Shown: positions 50,647 to 59,732 of the stretch, piece by piece
Layout of the letters: the number at the start of each line of letters is the position of its first letter
Numbering within the stretch: position 1 is the stretch's first letter
Origin: Janthinobacterium sp. 1_2014MBL_MicDiv
GTDB taxonomy: Bacteria; Pseudomonadota; Gammaproteobacteria; Burkholderiales; Burkholderiaceae_D
Direction of reading: 5' to 3'
Assembly (NCBI RefSeq): GCF_001865675.1
Contig: NZ_CP011319.1
Location: forward strand, 5,022,001 to 5,086,000
DNA length: 64,000 bases
Notes under the pieces: generated by a model
Databases searched by the model: none
What the model saw: only the letters and a program-made list of their open reading frames with translations
What the model was told of the DNA's origin: nothing
Translations under genes and position numbers: made by a program

Positions 50647-51561
50647 ATGGAATTACGGCACTTGCGCTACTTCGTCGCGGTAGCAGAGGAGAGGAACTTC
50701 ACGCGGGCCGCCGAGCGCCTGCATATGGCCCAGCCGCCTCTGAGCCGGCAAATGCAGCAGCTGGAGGAAACCCTGGGCGTGGCGCTGATCGAGAAAGGCT
50801 CGCGGCCCTTGCGGCTGACGGAAGCGGGCGAGTTTTTCCTCGCCCACGCGCGGCCCCTGCTCGACCAGGTGCGCGACCTGAAGGCCATGACGCAGCGCAT
50901 CGGCAAGCTCGATCGCACCCTGTCGATCGGCTTCGTCGCCTCGACCCTGTATGGGGAATTGCCCGACATCGTGCACCGCTATTGCGAGCGCCATCCCGAG
51001 GTGGACGTGACCCTGCACGAAATGACGACGGTGGAACAGTTGAAGGCGCTGAAGGAAGGGCGCATCGACGTCGGTTTCGGGCGCCTGAAAAGCGAGGATC
51101 CCAGCATCCGCCGCATCCTGCTGCGCGAAGAGCGGCTGGTGGTGGCCCTGCCGCCCGGCCACCGGCTGGTCCGGGGCGAAGGGGGATTGCGTTTGACCGA
51201 GCTGATACACGACACCCTGCTCGTCTATCCGAAGGCGCCGCGGCCCAGCTTTGCCGACCAGGTGCTGGCCATGTTCAGCGAAGGCAATGTCACGCCCGGC
51301 CCCGTCACCGAAGTGCGCGAGCTGCAAATCTCGATGGGACTGGTGGCGGCCGGCCAGGGGATTTCCATCGTGCCCGAAAGCGTGCAGGCCATGCATCACC
51401 GCAACGTCGTCTACCGCAAGCTCGACGACACGCACGCGTTTTCCCCCATCTTCTTCAGCGTGCGCCACATGGACCGCTCGCCGGAACTGGAAAACATCCT
51501 CGCCGCCGTGTATTCGATCTACGATGAACACGGCATCGCGCACGCCAAGGAAAGCCTGTAG
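50647..51561 (+). CDS. catR: LysR-type regulator of the cat genes
   Basis: 304 aa from the ATG at 50647, because AAAGG sits 7 bases upstream; an ATG at 50641 would be too close to it. N-terminal helix-turn-helix MELRHLRYFVAVAEERNFTRAAERLHMAQPPLSRQ, and a periplasmic-binding-like effector domain beginning near residue 90. Divergent from catB with a CatM-like operator, so it presumably activates catBC-pcaD on binding muconate. Confidence 0.9.
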   Translation: MELRHLRYFVAVAEERNFTRAAERLHMAQPPLSRQMQQLEETLGVALIEKGSRPLRLTEAGEFFLAHARPLLDQVRDLKAMTQRIGKLDRTLSIGFVASTLYGELPDIVHRYCERHPEVDVTLHEMTTVEQLKALKEGRIDVGFGRLKSEDPSIRRILLREERLVVALPPGHRLVRGEGGLRLTELIHDTLLVYPKAPRPSFADQVLAMFSEGNVTPGPVTEVRELQISMGLVAAGQGISIVPESVQAMHHRNVVYRKLDDTHAFSPIFFSVRHMDRSPELENILAAVYSIYDEHGIAHAKESL

Positions 51562-51573
51562 CGCCGAAACAGC

Positions 51574-51960
51574 CTACAGCGGGGCGTCGACCAGCAAGGC
51601 GGGGCGCAGCGCGCGGATGCGCAGCTCCGTGAAATAGCCGCCCGCCTCGTTGTAGCGCAGATAGTGGCGGCCGCAGTTCAGGCAGCGCGCCACCTGGCTC
51701 AGGTTGGCGGGATAGTAGTGTGGCGCGATGGGCGCGTCCTCGCTGTCGTAGCGCGTGCCGTGCGGATGGTACTCGGCAAATGTCGGCTCCTCATAGGCGT
51801 CTTCGCGCAGGGTGCCGATTTCTTCAAACCGCTCCAGTTCCAGCGACGTGGGCAGGCGCTGCCAGGCGGCCAGCGGCACGGTGCAGCAGCTGCACGGCTG
51901 CGTGATGGTGGCCGACGCGGCGGCCAGGGCGGACAAGGCGGGAAAATCGATGAATAACAT
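51574..51960 (-). CDS. Hypothetical protein with two Cys pairs
   Basis: 128 aa from the ATG at 51960. Contains CSCC near residue 23 and CLNCGRHYLRYNEAGGYF near residue 95, so a zinc-ribbon-like metal site is possible. The acidic middle (EEPTFAEYHPHGTRYDSEDAP) is not familiar. Downstream of the beta-propeller gene by 76 bp and convergent with catR. No function assigned. Confidence 0.6.
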   Translation of the reverse strand: MLFIDFPALSALAAASATITQPCSCCTVPLAAWQRLPTSLELERFEEIGTLREDAYEEPTFAEYHPHGTRYDSEDAPIAPHYYPANLSQVARCLNCGRHYLRYNEAGGYFTELRIRALRPALLVDAPL

Positions 51961-52036
51961 GGGTAGGCCAATGCAAAGGGGCAGCCCCTGGCAACGAGCC
52001 GGGCCGCGCCCTGCCATTCTAGCGCCAAACTCCTGT

Positions 52037-53215
52037 TCAATGTCCCATGAAGTCATTCCACTTCGGCAGCAGCACGATGCTGTTCGGATTGAGTCCCTTG
52101 TCCTTCAGGGTATCGACCTTGCCCACCACGGCTTCCTTCTTCAGGTCGATGACGGTGATCGAGCCATCGCTCATGCCCGGCAGATTGAGCAGCGCATTTT
52201 GCACGAAGGCGTAGCGGCCGTCCCTGGTGAACGCCACGTGGTGCGCGCCCTCGGCGGCGGGAATCGATTTCAGCAGCCGCGGCGTGGCGACGCCTCCCGT
52301 CAGATCGAAGATATGCAGGTGGCCCGGCTTGGCGGTGGTCAGATACAGCCGCGTGGCGCCCTTGTTGAAATACAGCTCCAGCGGCACGCCCGCCTTTTGT
52401 TCGGCAAAGTCATGCACCTGGGCCGTCTCAAAATTCTTCGTCTGCGCATTCCACGTGGCCGTCCACACAGTGCCGCCATACATGTTGGCGATGTAGGCGA
52501 CGGGCGGATTGCTGCCCGGGACGAACAGGATTTCCACCGGCGCCTCGCCCGATGGCGACGGCTTCTTCGACAGCTTGTGCGTGCCCAGCACCTTGCCCGT
52601 GCTCGTTTCCACCACGCTGATCACCTCACCGGCGTCGCCCAGGTCCGTGGGGCGGATGGTGCTCGTCAACAGGGCCCGGTCGATGCCGTCGTGGATGGCC
52701 AGGCCATGCGGATACGGCGCCGGCAATTTGACGGTGCGCACGGGCTTGTCGTGCACGGCGTCGCCTTCCAGCATGGCCTGCGAGCCCATGCAGCTTAAAT
52801 ACCAGCGCTTGCGGTCATCCGAAAAAACGATGTCCTCGCCCACCTGGCAAGTCGGCACCTCGATCACCTTGATCGGCAAGTCCTTGTGGCGCATGTCCAT
52901 CACGCGCAGCTGCGTCTTGCCCAGCGCCGTGATGTAGGCCTTGCTCATGTCGTGGTTGTAGAAAATGTGGTGCGCCACCAGGTCCGGCGACAGGGGAATG
53001 TCGCGCACGATCTTGCCGAAGTTTTTCGACTCGGGATCGACGTCGATGATGGCGATGCCCTCCTTGCGCGAGGGCGGCGCCACCGGGCTTTTCAGCGCCT
53101 TCAGGGACTCGGGCGACTTGCTTTCGTAATTGACCATGGCCAGGATTTCGGCCGATGCGGGCAGCGCGGCCAGGGCCGCCACTGCCAGTGCAAACATCCG
53201 TTTTTTATTCGTCAT
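52037..53215 (-). CDS. Periplasmic YncE-like beta-propeller protein, second type
   Basis: 392 aa from the ATG at 53215 with GGGGAG before it; the longer frame has no leader. Signal peptide (KKRMFALAVAALAALPASA). The propeller blades are visible as repeated VxxD-x-R/K turns (FSDDRKRWYLS, FTRDGRYAFV). Unrelated in detail to the YncE-like protein at 5380. Divergent from the cupredoxin-like gene, 150 bp apart, suggesting a shared regulatory region for a periplasmic metal or redox function. Confidence 0.8.
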   Translation of the reverse strand: MTNKKRMFALAVAALAALPASAEILAMVNYESKSPESLKALKSPVAPPSRKEGIAIIDVDPESKNFGKIVRDIPLSPDLVAHHIFYNHDMSKAYITALGKTQLRVMDMRHKDLPIKVIEVPTCQVGEDIVFSDDRKRWYLSCMGSQAMLEGDAVHDKPVRTVKLPAPYPHGLAIHDGIDRALLTSTIRPTDLGDAGEVISVVETSTGKVLGTHKLSKKPSPSGEAPVEILFVPGSNPPVAYIANMYGGTVWTATWNAQTKNFETAQVHDFAEQKAGVPLELYFNKGATRLYLTTAKPGHLHIFDLTGGVATPRLLKSIPAAEGAHHVAFTRDGRYAFVQNALLNLPGMSDGSITVIDLKKEAVVGKVDTLKDKGLNPNSIVLLPKWNDFMGH

Positions 53216-53341
53216 CGTCTCCCCTGCCTTTTTCCAAGTGTCGTCGGATCCGCCGACAGGCGATGCTTGCCGCCGGTCCGCGCCGATCATTCTACGGCGG
53301 CACTTTTTCAAACTGGCGTTTTTTTTCAGATGGCCAATGAT

Positions 53342-53353
53342 GGAAATATTTCC
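53342..53353. promoter_or_regulatory. 12-bp palindrome before the cupredoxin-like gene
   Basis: GGAAATATTTCC, perfectly symmetric, 12 bp before the start codon at 53366 in the divergent intergenic region; a possible repressor site. Confidence 0.35.
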
Positions 53354-53365
53354 TAAAATTTAAGA

Positions 53366-53788
53366 ATGAAAAAAATCCTCCGCCCCCATCTTGCCGCTTG
53401 CTGCGCGCTGGCCTTCCTGATGCTCGCCATCTCCCCGCAAAGCCAGTCGCAGAGCGCTTCTGCGGTAAAACGGCAGGTGCGGGAACAGCGCGTTTCCATG
53501 GCCATTGTGCAGCGCAAGATCGCGGCAAAACCGCCGACTATACGGGTCAGGCAGTACGGCACAATCACGCTGGATTGGACTACCGACGAAATAGTCGATA
53601 TCCATCTACACGGTTATGACCAGCTGCTGACGGTGAAACCAGGCGAGATGAAAGCCATGCGCGTCGACGCCACGGTGCCGGGCCGCTTCCCCGTTTCCGC
53701 GCACGGCTATGGCGCCCAAACGCAGGGCAAGCAGCACAAGCATCACCGCGAAGAGCCGCTGATGTACCTGGAAGTGCTGCCGCCATGA
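53366..53788 (+). CDS. Cupredoxin-like periplasmic protein with His-rich tail
   Basis: 140 aa. Signal peptide (HLAACCALAFLMLAISPQSQS). The core TIRVRQYGTITLDWTTDEIVDIHLHGYDQLLTVKPGEM followed by ATVPGRFPVSAHG looks like a small cupredoxin-type beta-sandwich, but the usual copper-ligand Cys is missing. The C-terminal QGKQHKHHREE is His-rich and could bind metal. Overlaps the next gene by ATGA. Assignment to cupredoxin fold is moderate. Confidence 0.65.
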   Translation: MKKILRPHLAACCALAFLMLAISPQSQSQSASAVKRQVREQRVSMAIVQRKIAAKPPTIRVRQYGTITLDWTTDEIVDIHLHGYDQLLTVKPGEMKAMRVDATVPGRFPVSAHGYGAQTQGKQHKHHREEPLMYLEVLPP

Positions 53789-55188
53789 CGCGGCGCCTGT
53801 TGCCCGCTGCCGGCCTGCTGGCCACGCCATGCCTCAGCCTCGCCCATGGCTTCGGCCAGCGCTACGACCTGCCGCTGCCGCTATGGCTGTACCTGACGGG
53901 CGCGGGCCTGACGGTGGCGTTGTCGTTTGCCTTCCTCGCGCTGTGGCGCCGCGATGCGCCCGCCGCGCCTTGCCAGGGCGACCATGCGCGGCTGCTCCTG
54001 CGCCGCATACCCGGCGCGCGCGCCCTCGCCTTCTTCCTGCGCCTGCTGGTGCTGGCCCTGTATGTGCTGGTGATCGTGGCGGGACTGGTGGGCGTGCAGA
54101 ATCCGGTAAAGAACATCGCGCCGGCGATGGTGTGGGCCATCTGGTGGGTGGGCATGGCCTATGTCTCGGCGCTGGTCGGCGACCTGTGGGCACTCGTCAA
54201 TCCGCTCGACAGCGTGGCGCGCGCGGCGCAGCGGCTTTGCCCGCGCCGGCGCGCGCCATTCGGCTGGCCCGCATGGCTCGACAGCTGGCCGGCCACGCTC
54301 CTGTTCTTCTGCTTCATCTGGATGGAGCTGAACTGGGAAGGCAGCGAACAGCCGGCCAGCCTGGCCTGGGCCATGCTGCTGTATTCGGCCTTCACGTGGG
54401 CGGGCATGGCGCTGTTCGGCCGCGCCACCTGGCTGCGCAATGCGGAAGTCTTCCACGTCGTCTTTGGCTTGCTGGCGCGCTTCGCGCCGAACACCCTGCG
54501 CGACGGCGCCTGGTACGTCCGGCCGTATGCGGCGGGCCTGCTCGTGGCGGAACCCGTGCACCGCGCGCGCCTCGTGCTGGTGATCCTGATGCTCGCCGCC
54601 GTCAGCTTCGACGGCATGATGGAAACGCAAGCGTGGTACGACATCGTCGATGCCGTCCTCGCCGTGTCGCCGGGGGCGATCGGCTGGATCACCACGGCCG
54701 CGCTGCTGCTGATGCCGGCCCTGTTCCTCGCCGTCTTCCTGCTGTTTTGCCTGCTGGTCGCCCGCTGCGGCGCCAGCGATGGCCGCCCGCCCCTGCCCCT
54801 GATGCAGGTGGCCGGCCGCTTCGTGCTGACACTGGTGCCCATCGCCATCGCCTACCACTTCGCCCATTATTTGTCCTTCCTGGCGATGGCGGGCCAGTAC
54901 CTGATCCCGCTCGCATCGGATCCGCTGGGCCTGGGCTGGGACCTGTGCGGCACGCGGCTGTACTTCATCCGCCTGGGCATCGTCGACGCCAAGGCGGTGT
55001 GGTACGTGTCGCTGTTCGCCATCGTCGCCGGCCACGTGGCGGCCGTCTGGCTGGCGCACGTGTGCGCGCTGCGCCTGTTCGCCGGCCGCCGCGCCGCCCT
55101 GCGCAGCCAGTATCCGATGCTGGCCCTGATGGTGGCCTACACCCTGCTCAGTCTATGGATCATCGCCCAACCCATCGTCGGTGGCTAG
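53785..55188 (+). CDS. Polytopic membrane protein of unknown function
   Basis: 467 aa, about 10-11 hydrophobic helices, starting within the previous gene's stop (ATGA). A conserved-looking WELNWEGSEQPASLAWAMLLY and RNAEVFHVVFGLLARFAP and the His pair HFAHYLSFLAMAGQYL suggest a specific family, but I do not recognise one. Context (cupredoxin-like partner, convergent PepSY/TonB group) suggests metal or heme handling. Its last 29 bp overlap the convergent PepSY gene. Confidence 0.65.
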   Translation: MTRRLLPAAGLLATPCLSLAHGFGQRYDLPLPLWLYLTGAGLTVALSFAFLALWRRDAPAAPCQGDHARLLLRRIPGARALAFFLRLLVLALYVLVIVAGLVGVQNPVKNIAPAMVWAIWWVGMAYVSALVGDLWALVNPLDSVARAAQRLCPRRRAPFGWPAWLDSWPATLLFFCFIWMELNWEGSEQPASLAWAMLLYSAFTWAGMALFGRATWLRNAEVFHVVFGLLARFAPNTLRDGAWYVRPYAAGLLVAEPVHRARLVLVILMLAAVSFDGMMETQAWYDIVDAVLAVSPGAIGWITTAALLLMPALFLAVFLLFCLLVARCGASDGRPPLPLMQVAGRFVLTLVPIAIAYHFAHYLSFLAMAGQYLIPLASDPLGLGWDLCGTRLYFIRLGIVDAKAVWYVSLFAIVAGHVAAVWLAHVCALRLFAGRRAALRSQYPMLALMVAYTLLSLWIIAQPIVGG

Positions 55189-56491
55189 CCTGCGCAAGTA
55201 TCAGCTCCAGCAGCATCAGCAGCGAACCGGAGACGAGCAGCAGCGGCATCAGCGCGCACATGCCGGCCGCCGCCAGCCAGGCCAGCGGCGACGGCGAGGT
55301 CCAGGCGCCCGGCAGCAGCTTCGGCAAGCCCAGGCTGCCGGGAGCGCGACGCTTGAAGAACATCACCCAGCCCGACACCAGCGAGAACAGCACGCTGGCG
55401 CCAAACAGCAGCAGCAAGGCCTGGTTCCACCAGCCGAATTCCCCGCGATGGAAGGGGATGCCGATGGCCGTCGCCTTGCCGAACGCCGTCTGCGCATCCC
55501 AGCCCGCGTAATACAGGGGCTTGCCGCTGTAGGCATCGAATTGCAGGTCGAAGCGCAGCGTGGGCCGGCTGCGGTCAGCCATCGTGGCGCGCCACACATC
55601 CTCCTGGCTGGCCGGCGCCGTCAATTGCAGGGCGATGGCGGGCGCGTGGCTGCGCGCCACCTGCCACGCATCCTGCCAGTCCAGCGGCGCGCCATCCTCG
55701 CGCGAATGCAGGCCGCGCGGCGCGGGCGGCGGCGCCTGGCCGCTGATGTCGCGCAGCACGCGGATGCGTCCGCCCGCCTGCTGGCTCCACGTCAGCCCCG
55801 TGGCCAGGATCACGACGCTCACCAGCCCCAGCGCCACGCCGAGAAAGGCATGCCACTGGCGCCAGCCGTTCCGCCCCGTGGCGCCCTTCCTGGGCAGGCC
55901 CGTTTGCGCGCCGCGCGGCCACCACAGGATCACGCCCGTCGCCAGCATCACCACCAGCCAGCTGGCCGCCAGCTCGATCATCCAGCGCCAGCCATCGCCT
56001 TGCAGCAGGCGCGAATGCAGTTTCTTCGCCCAGTTGCCGAAACGCTCGCTACTGGCCAGCGTCCCCAGCACGGAGGCATCGTAGGGGTTCACATACACGA
56101 TGACGGCTTGCGCGGGCAGGCCGAAGGCCGGCCGGGCCTTCGCCGGCATGCCATGGCCGGCGTGTTCATCGGGCGCTCCGCCCGGCGGCGCGAACGCCAC
56201 CTGCACCGTGTCATCGGGACGGAAAGGCGGCACGACGTGCTGCACGGCCCAGCCACGGGGAGCCGCCGTTTCCGCCGCGGCCACGGCGGCGTCGAGGGGA
56301 CGCATGGCGCCCTGCGGCACCACATGCTCGAGGTGCGCGTACAGCCTGTCCTCGACCTGCGGCGTGAACACGTACAGGATGCCCGTCAAGGTGGCCAGCA
56401 AGGCGAATGGCGAGGCGATCAGGGCGGCCCAGAAATGGATGCGCCAGTACAGGCTCTTGCGGCGCGCCAGGAGGGAAGTCGTCTGGTTCAT
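55160..56491 (-). CDS. PepSY-domain membrane protein, iron/copper associated
   Basis: 443 aa from the ATG at 56491 (GAGG upstream; the GTG four codons earlier overlaps the receptor stop). PepSY_TM-type architecture: RIHFWAALIASPFALLATLTGILYVF near the N-terminus, KKLHSRLLQGDGWRWMIELAASWLVVMLATGVILWWP, and two more helices near the C-terminus. The periplasmic loop carries a HAGHGM motif (about residues 115-120) likely to bind metal. Such proteins are partners of TonB receptors, some as ferric or cupric reductases. Lies 8 bp after the receptor gene. Confidence 0.85.
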   Translation of the reverse strand: MNQTTSLLARRKSLYWRIHFWAALIASPFALLATLTGILYVFTPQVEDRLYAHLEHVVPQGAMRPLDAAVAAAETAAPRGWAVQHVVPPFRPDDTVQVAFAPPGGAPDEHAGHGMPAKARPAFGLPAQAVIVYVNPYDASVLGTLASSERFGNWAKKLHSRLLQGDGWRWMIELAASWLVVMLATGVILWWPRGAQTGLPRKGATGRNGWRQWHAFLGVALGLVSVVILATGLTWSQQAGGRIRVLRDISGQAPPPAPRGLHSREDGAPLDWQDAWQVARSHAPAIALQLTAPASQEDVWRATMADRSRPTLRFDLQFDAYSGKPLYYAGWDAQTAFGKATAIGIPFHRGEFGWWNQALLLLFGASVLFSLVSGWVMFFKRRAPGSLGLPKLLPGAWTSPSPLAWLAAAGMCALMPLLLVSGSLLMLLELILAQASHRRWVGR

Positions 56492-56499
56492 CGGCAGCC

Positions 56500-58611
56500 T
56501 CACTCTACGTGGTAGTTATAGGTCAGTCCCAGCATCACGCTGCGCGGCGCGCCCGGCGTGTACTGGTTCTGGGTATTGGCCGCATAGCTGCCGACGCCCG
56601 AATAGCTGCTGCTGGCCGAATCGGCATAGCGCTTGTCCATCAGGTTGCGCACCTGCGCCCACGCCTCCCAGCTGCGCGACAGGCGATAGCTGGCGCGCAG
56701 GTTGAGCAAGGCGTGGCCTTTGTACTCCACCGTATTCGCGTTGTTCATCCAGTAGCGGCCCTGGTGCAGCACTTCCAGCGCCACCCTGGCACCAGCCACG
56801 GGCGCGTAGCCGGCTTCGAACGAGGTGATGTCGCGCGGCGCCTGCGGCATGTCGCGGCCGCTGTAGTCGAGCGTGCCGGACACCTGGTAGCGCAGGTAGC
56901 GGTGGCGCGCGACGGCCGTGGCGAAGCGCGCGTCGAACGGGCCGCTGGCGTAGTTCAAGCCTAATTCGAGGCCTTCGCTGCGGGTACGGCCCGCATTGCG
57001 GTTTTCGCTATTGCCCGGCGACAGCGTATAGCTGACGATGGTGTCGCGGCCATCGAGGCGGTACACGGCCGTATCGAGCTTCAGCCGGCCCTGCAAAAAG
57101 GCCCAGCGCAGGCCCAGCTCATAGTTGTTGTACACGGAAGGCTGCAGATCGGCGATGCCCGTCTTGCCATACAGCTGGCTGACCTCGGGCGGCGTGAAGC
57201 CCTGGCTCACATTCGCGTACACGCTGCCCGCATGCCCGATGGCGTAGGTGGCGCCCAGCTTCGGGCTGACATGCGAAAACCGCCGCGTTTCGTCGGGCGC
57301 GCCGTAATTGACGCTGCCGCCCGGCGCCAGATTGTTATGGTAGTCGTAGCGGATGGCATCCGAACGGCCGCCCAGCACTACGCGCGTGCCCGCCAGCGGC
57401 GTGAATTCCCACTGCGCGAAGAACGCCGTGTTGAGGATATCCGTCTGGTAGTCGCGCACGCCCTGCGGATTGCCCGCATTGGCCAGCGTATAGCGCAGGT
57501 AGCGGCCCGTGGCCGCGTCGCGCACGATGGCCAGGTTATCGCTGACAAAGGGATTGTCGCTCTTGTCCACGTACACGCCGGCGATCAGGCGCGAATTCAG
57601 CCACGCAAAATTCTGCTGGTGCTTGACGTCCAGACCCAGCGAATCGACGTGGTTGTTGTTGATGACGCCCTTGCACAGGCTGCCGGCGCAGCTGCCGATG
57701 GAATAGGCCGGCAACTGCCCATGGTCGTTCTTGCGCGTGAAGGCGGTGACGGTGGTCGTGCCGCCGGCCGTCGTCGCCCCTTCCCACGCTACATTCATGC
57801 GCGTGGTCTTGTCCTTGCGGTAGGTAAACGTGTTCAGGCTCTTGCCCGGATCATGGCGGTAATCGTTTTCAAACAGGCTGCCCGTCATGGCCGCGTTGAG
57901 GTCCGTGTGTACGAGCGTGGCGCGCAGTTGGGAAGTGGGACTGAGCGCATAGTCGGCGCGCAGCGAGAACGAGTCCTTGTCGCCATAGCTGTATTCCTGC
58001 CAGTTGTCGCGTGAACGGCGCGAGCTGTAGTGGGAAAAGCGCAGTCCCAGCGGCCCCCAGGTGTCGCTGGCGGCCGTGTCGTAGCGCGTAAAGCCGGCCA
58101 CGCCGTCGCGCCGCACGCTGGCGCTGGCCGTCGGCGTCGCGCTGGCGCCGGCCGTGAGGAAATTCACGGCGCCGCCCACGGCATTGCTGCCATACAGCGA
58201 GGAAGCGGCCCCTTTGACCACTTCGACGCCGCTGGCGCCCGCCATGTTCATCTCGTTGAGCGAATTGTGGTTGAAGACGCCCAGCGGGCGGATGGGAATG
58301 CCATCCTCCAGGTACTGGTAGACGGCATTCGTGCCGATGGGCTGGCGGATGCTCATGCTGTGCTGCTCGTTGCCCAGGTCATTCCAGTACACGCCGGCGA
58401 TGCGGTTGAGGATATCGCCCATGGTCTTGGGCTTGTCGCGCTGCAGCGTCTTTTCATTGACGACGCCGATGGCCTGCGGCGTTTCGGACAGCCACGCCTG
58501 TGCGCGCGAGCCGGAGACGACGACGGTGTCGATGACGTGATCGGATTGCGCCTGCGCGCAGGGATAAGCCACGGTGATGGCCGCGGCCAGCACCAACAGT
58601 TGTTTGTTCAT
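56500..58611 (-). CDS. TonB-dependent receptor (FecA/OprC-like)
   Basis: 703 aa with a signal peptide (MNKQLLVLAAAITVAYPCAQA) and VIDTVVVSGSR as the TonB-box-near segment. The plug has SIRQPIGTNAVYQYLEDGIPIRPLGVFNHN, close to FecA/OprC-type receptors, and GASSLYGSNAVGGAVNFLT. The barrel ends YNYHVE, less usual than a terminal Phe/Trp. Operon with DUF2946 upstream and PepSY downstream points to copper or siderophore import; my preference is copper. Confidence 0.9.
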   Translation of the reverse strand: MNKQLLVLAAAITVAYPCAQAQSDHVIDTVVVSGSRAQAWLSETPQAIGVVNEKTLQRDKPKTMGDILNRIAGVYWNDLGNEQHSMSIRQPIGTNAVYQYLEDGIPIRPLGVFNHNSLNEMNMAGASGVEVVKGAASSLYGSNAVGGAVNFLTAGASATPTASASVRRDGVAGFTRYDTAASDTWGPLGLRFSHYSSRRSRDNWQEYSYGDKDSFSLRADYALSPTSQLRATLVHTDLNAAMTGSLFENDYRHDPGKSLNTFTYRKDKTTRMNVAWEGATTAGGTTTVTAFTRKNDHGQLPAYSIGSCAGSLCKGVINNNHVDSLGLDVKHQQNFAWLNSRLIAGVYVDKSDNPFVSDNLAIVRDAATGRYLRYTLANAGNPQGVRDYQTDILNTAFFAQWEFTPLAGTRVVLGGRSDAIRYDYHNNLAPGGSVNYGAPDETRRFSHVSPKLGATYAIGHAGSVYANVSQGFTPPEVSQLYGKTGIADLQPSVYNNYELGLRWAFLQGRLKLDTAVYRLDGRDTIVSYTLSPGNSENRNAGRTRSEGLELGLNYASGPFDARFATAVARHRYLRYQVSGTLDYSGRDMPQAPRDITSFEAGYAPVAGARVALEVLHQGRYWMNNANTVEYKGHALLNLRASYRLSRSWEAWAQVRNLMDKRYADSASSSYSGVGSYAANTQNQYTPGAPRSVMLGLTYNYHVE

Positions 58612-58688
58612 GTGATTCTCGTTTAAGTATGCGGATGCGGCGCATCACGCCGGAAGGCGGACAACGCAAACATTAAAAATGCAAAAAC

Positions 58689-59087
58689 CTAGACGAGAGC
58701 GGGCGGCGCGCGCGATTGCGCGGTGGACCAGATGAACAGCGGTGCGGGAGACTGGTAGTACAGCGCAGGCAGGATGGCCGTGCCGCCGGCGACAGGCAGC
58801 GGCAGCACGGGGCTGGGCGGCAAGCCGACGGAACCCGCATGCGTGGCACAGAAGGCGCAATGCTCCATCTGCATGGCCTTGCCGCCGGACTTGCCATCGG
58901 CAGCGCCATCGTCGGCGACCTGGACGAAACGGATGCCGGCCACCGAACAGATTTCAGCCCAGCCGGAGCCCGATTCCTGCTTGGCGTTGGCGACGGCCTG
59001 GGATATCGACGGCGCGAGCGCCGCCAGCAGGAGCGCGAAACAGGCGATCCAGGCGGCGCAGCGACGTGTGAGTGCGGTCATTCCCAT
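58689..59087 (-). CDS. DUF2946-like protein
   Basis: 132 aa; starts at 59087, 59081 or the GTG at 59093 are all possible. Signal-like N-terminus (AAWIACFALLLAALAPSISQA), then the motif MQMEHCAFCATHA, the Met/His/Cys cluster characteristic of the DUF2946 family (PF11162), followed by a hydrophobic segment. Members are found with copper resistance or import genes; it may sense or bind Cu(I) at the membrane. First gene of the receptor-PepSY run, 77 bp before the receptor. Confidence 0.75.
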   Translation of the reverse strand: MGMTALTRRCAAWIACFALLLAALAPSISQAVANAKQESGSGWAEICSVAGIRFVQVADDGAADGKSGGKAMQMEHCAFCATHAGSVGLPPSPVLPLPVAGGTAILPALYYQSPAPLFIWSTAQSRAPPALV

Positions 59088-59135
59088 GGCCACATTCTAG
59101 CAGCGGCCGGCCGGGCAGGAAAGGCGAAAATCGGC

Positions 59136-59732
59136 TCAGGTGGCGGGACAGGCGGCGTTGCCGGCCTCCAGGGCGCGCACCACGCCCGCCATGTCGGTGG
59201 CGATACGCGCCACGGCGCGGCGGTGGCCCGTCACCAGTTCATCGTAGCCGGCAGCCACTTTTTCATTCGCCACCGTGCGGCAAGTCACTACCTTGTTGCC
59301 AGCCAGCTGGCGTACGCTCCACACGGCGTCGATCAGCGCGTACTGCCCCATCACCGACTCGAAGCGCTGCACATTGGTGCTGATGCGGTACACGGGCAGG
59401 TTGTCCGGATGTGGCGTGCGGAACACATCGATGGCGCCCAGCTCGTTCGTCACGGCCGTCGACAGGGACTGGCCGATCTCGCCGGCCAGCGGCCCGGCCC
59501 AGCGCTGCTGCTCGAGCAATTCGATGCGGCCCGAGGGCGCCGTCACGACGAACTGGTTGCGGCTCACCTGCTGCGGCACGCTGACGGCCAGCACCTCGAC
59601 ATAGTATTTCACGGGTTTGGCCGGCTGCGCGTCGGCGCCGCCGCTCAGGGTATAGAAATGCTCGGGCTGCGGCGTGGAACAACCACCCAGCAGGACGGCT
59701 GTCATCAAAAGCGCAAGAATTGGCTGCTTCAT
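59136..59732 (-). CDS. pqiC: Lipoprotein PqiC
   Basis: 198 aa outer-membrane lipoprotein (lipobox LLGGC at residue about 18) with the ABC-transport-auxiliary domain (PF03886): EHFYTLSGG, VLAVSVPQQVSRNQFV, VYRISTNVQRFESV. It forms a periplasmic ring that docks to the PqiB needle at the outer membrane. Starts in the pqiB stop (ATGA). Confidence 0.92.
   Translation of the reverse strand: MKQPILALLMTAVLLGGCSTPQPEHFYTLSGGADAQPAKPVKYYVEVLAVSVPQQVSRNQFVVTAPSGRIELLEQQRWAGPLAGEIGQSLSTAVTNELGAIDVFRTPHPDNLPVYRISTNVQRFESVMGQYALIDAVWSVRQLAGNKVVTCRTVANEKVAAGYDELVTGHRRAVARIATDMAGVVRALEAGNAACPAT

Noticed and set aside
53829..55511. 560-codon plus-strand frame
   Set aside because: Offset-frame shadow of the polytopic membrane protein; Arg/Pro/Gly-rich and without helices or motifs.
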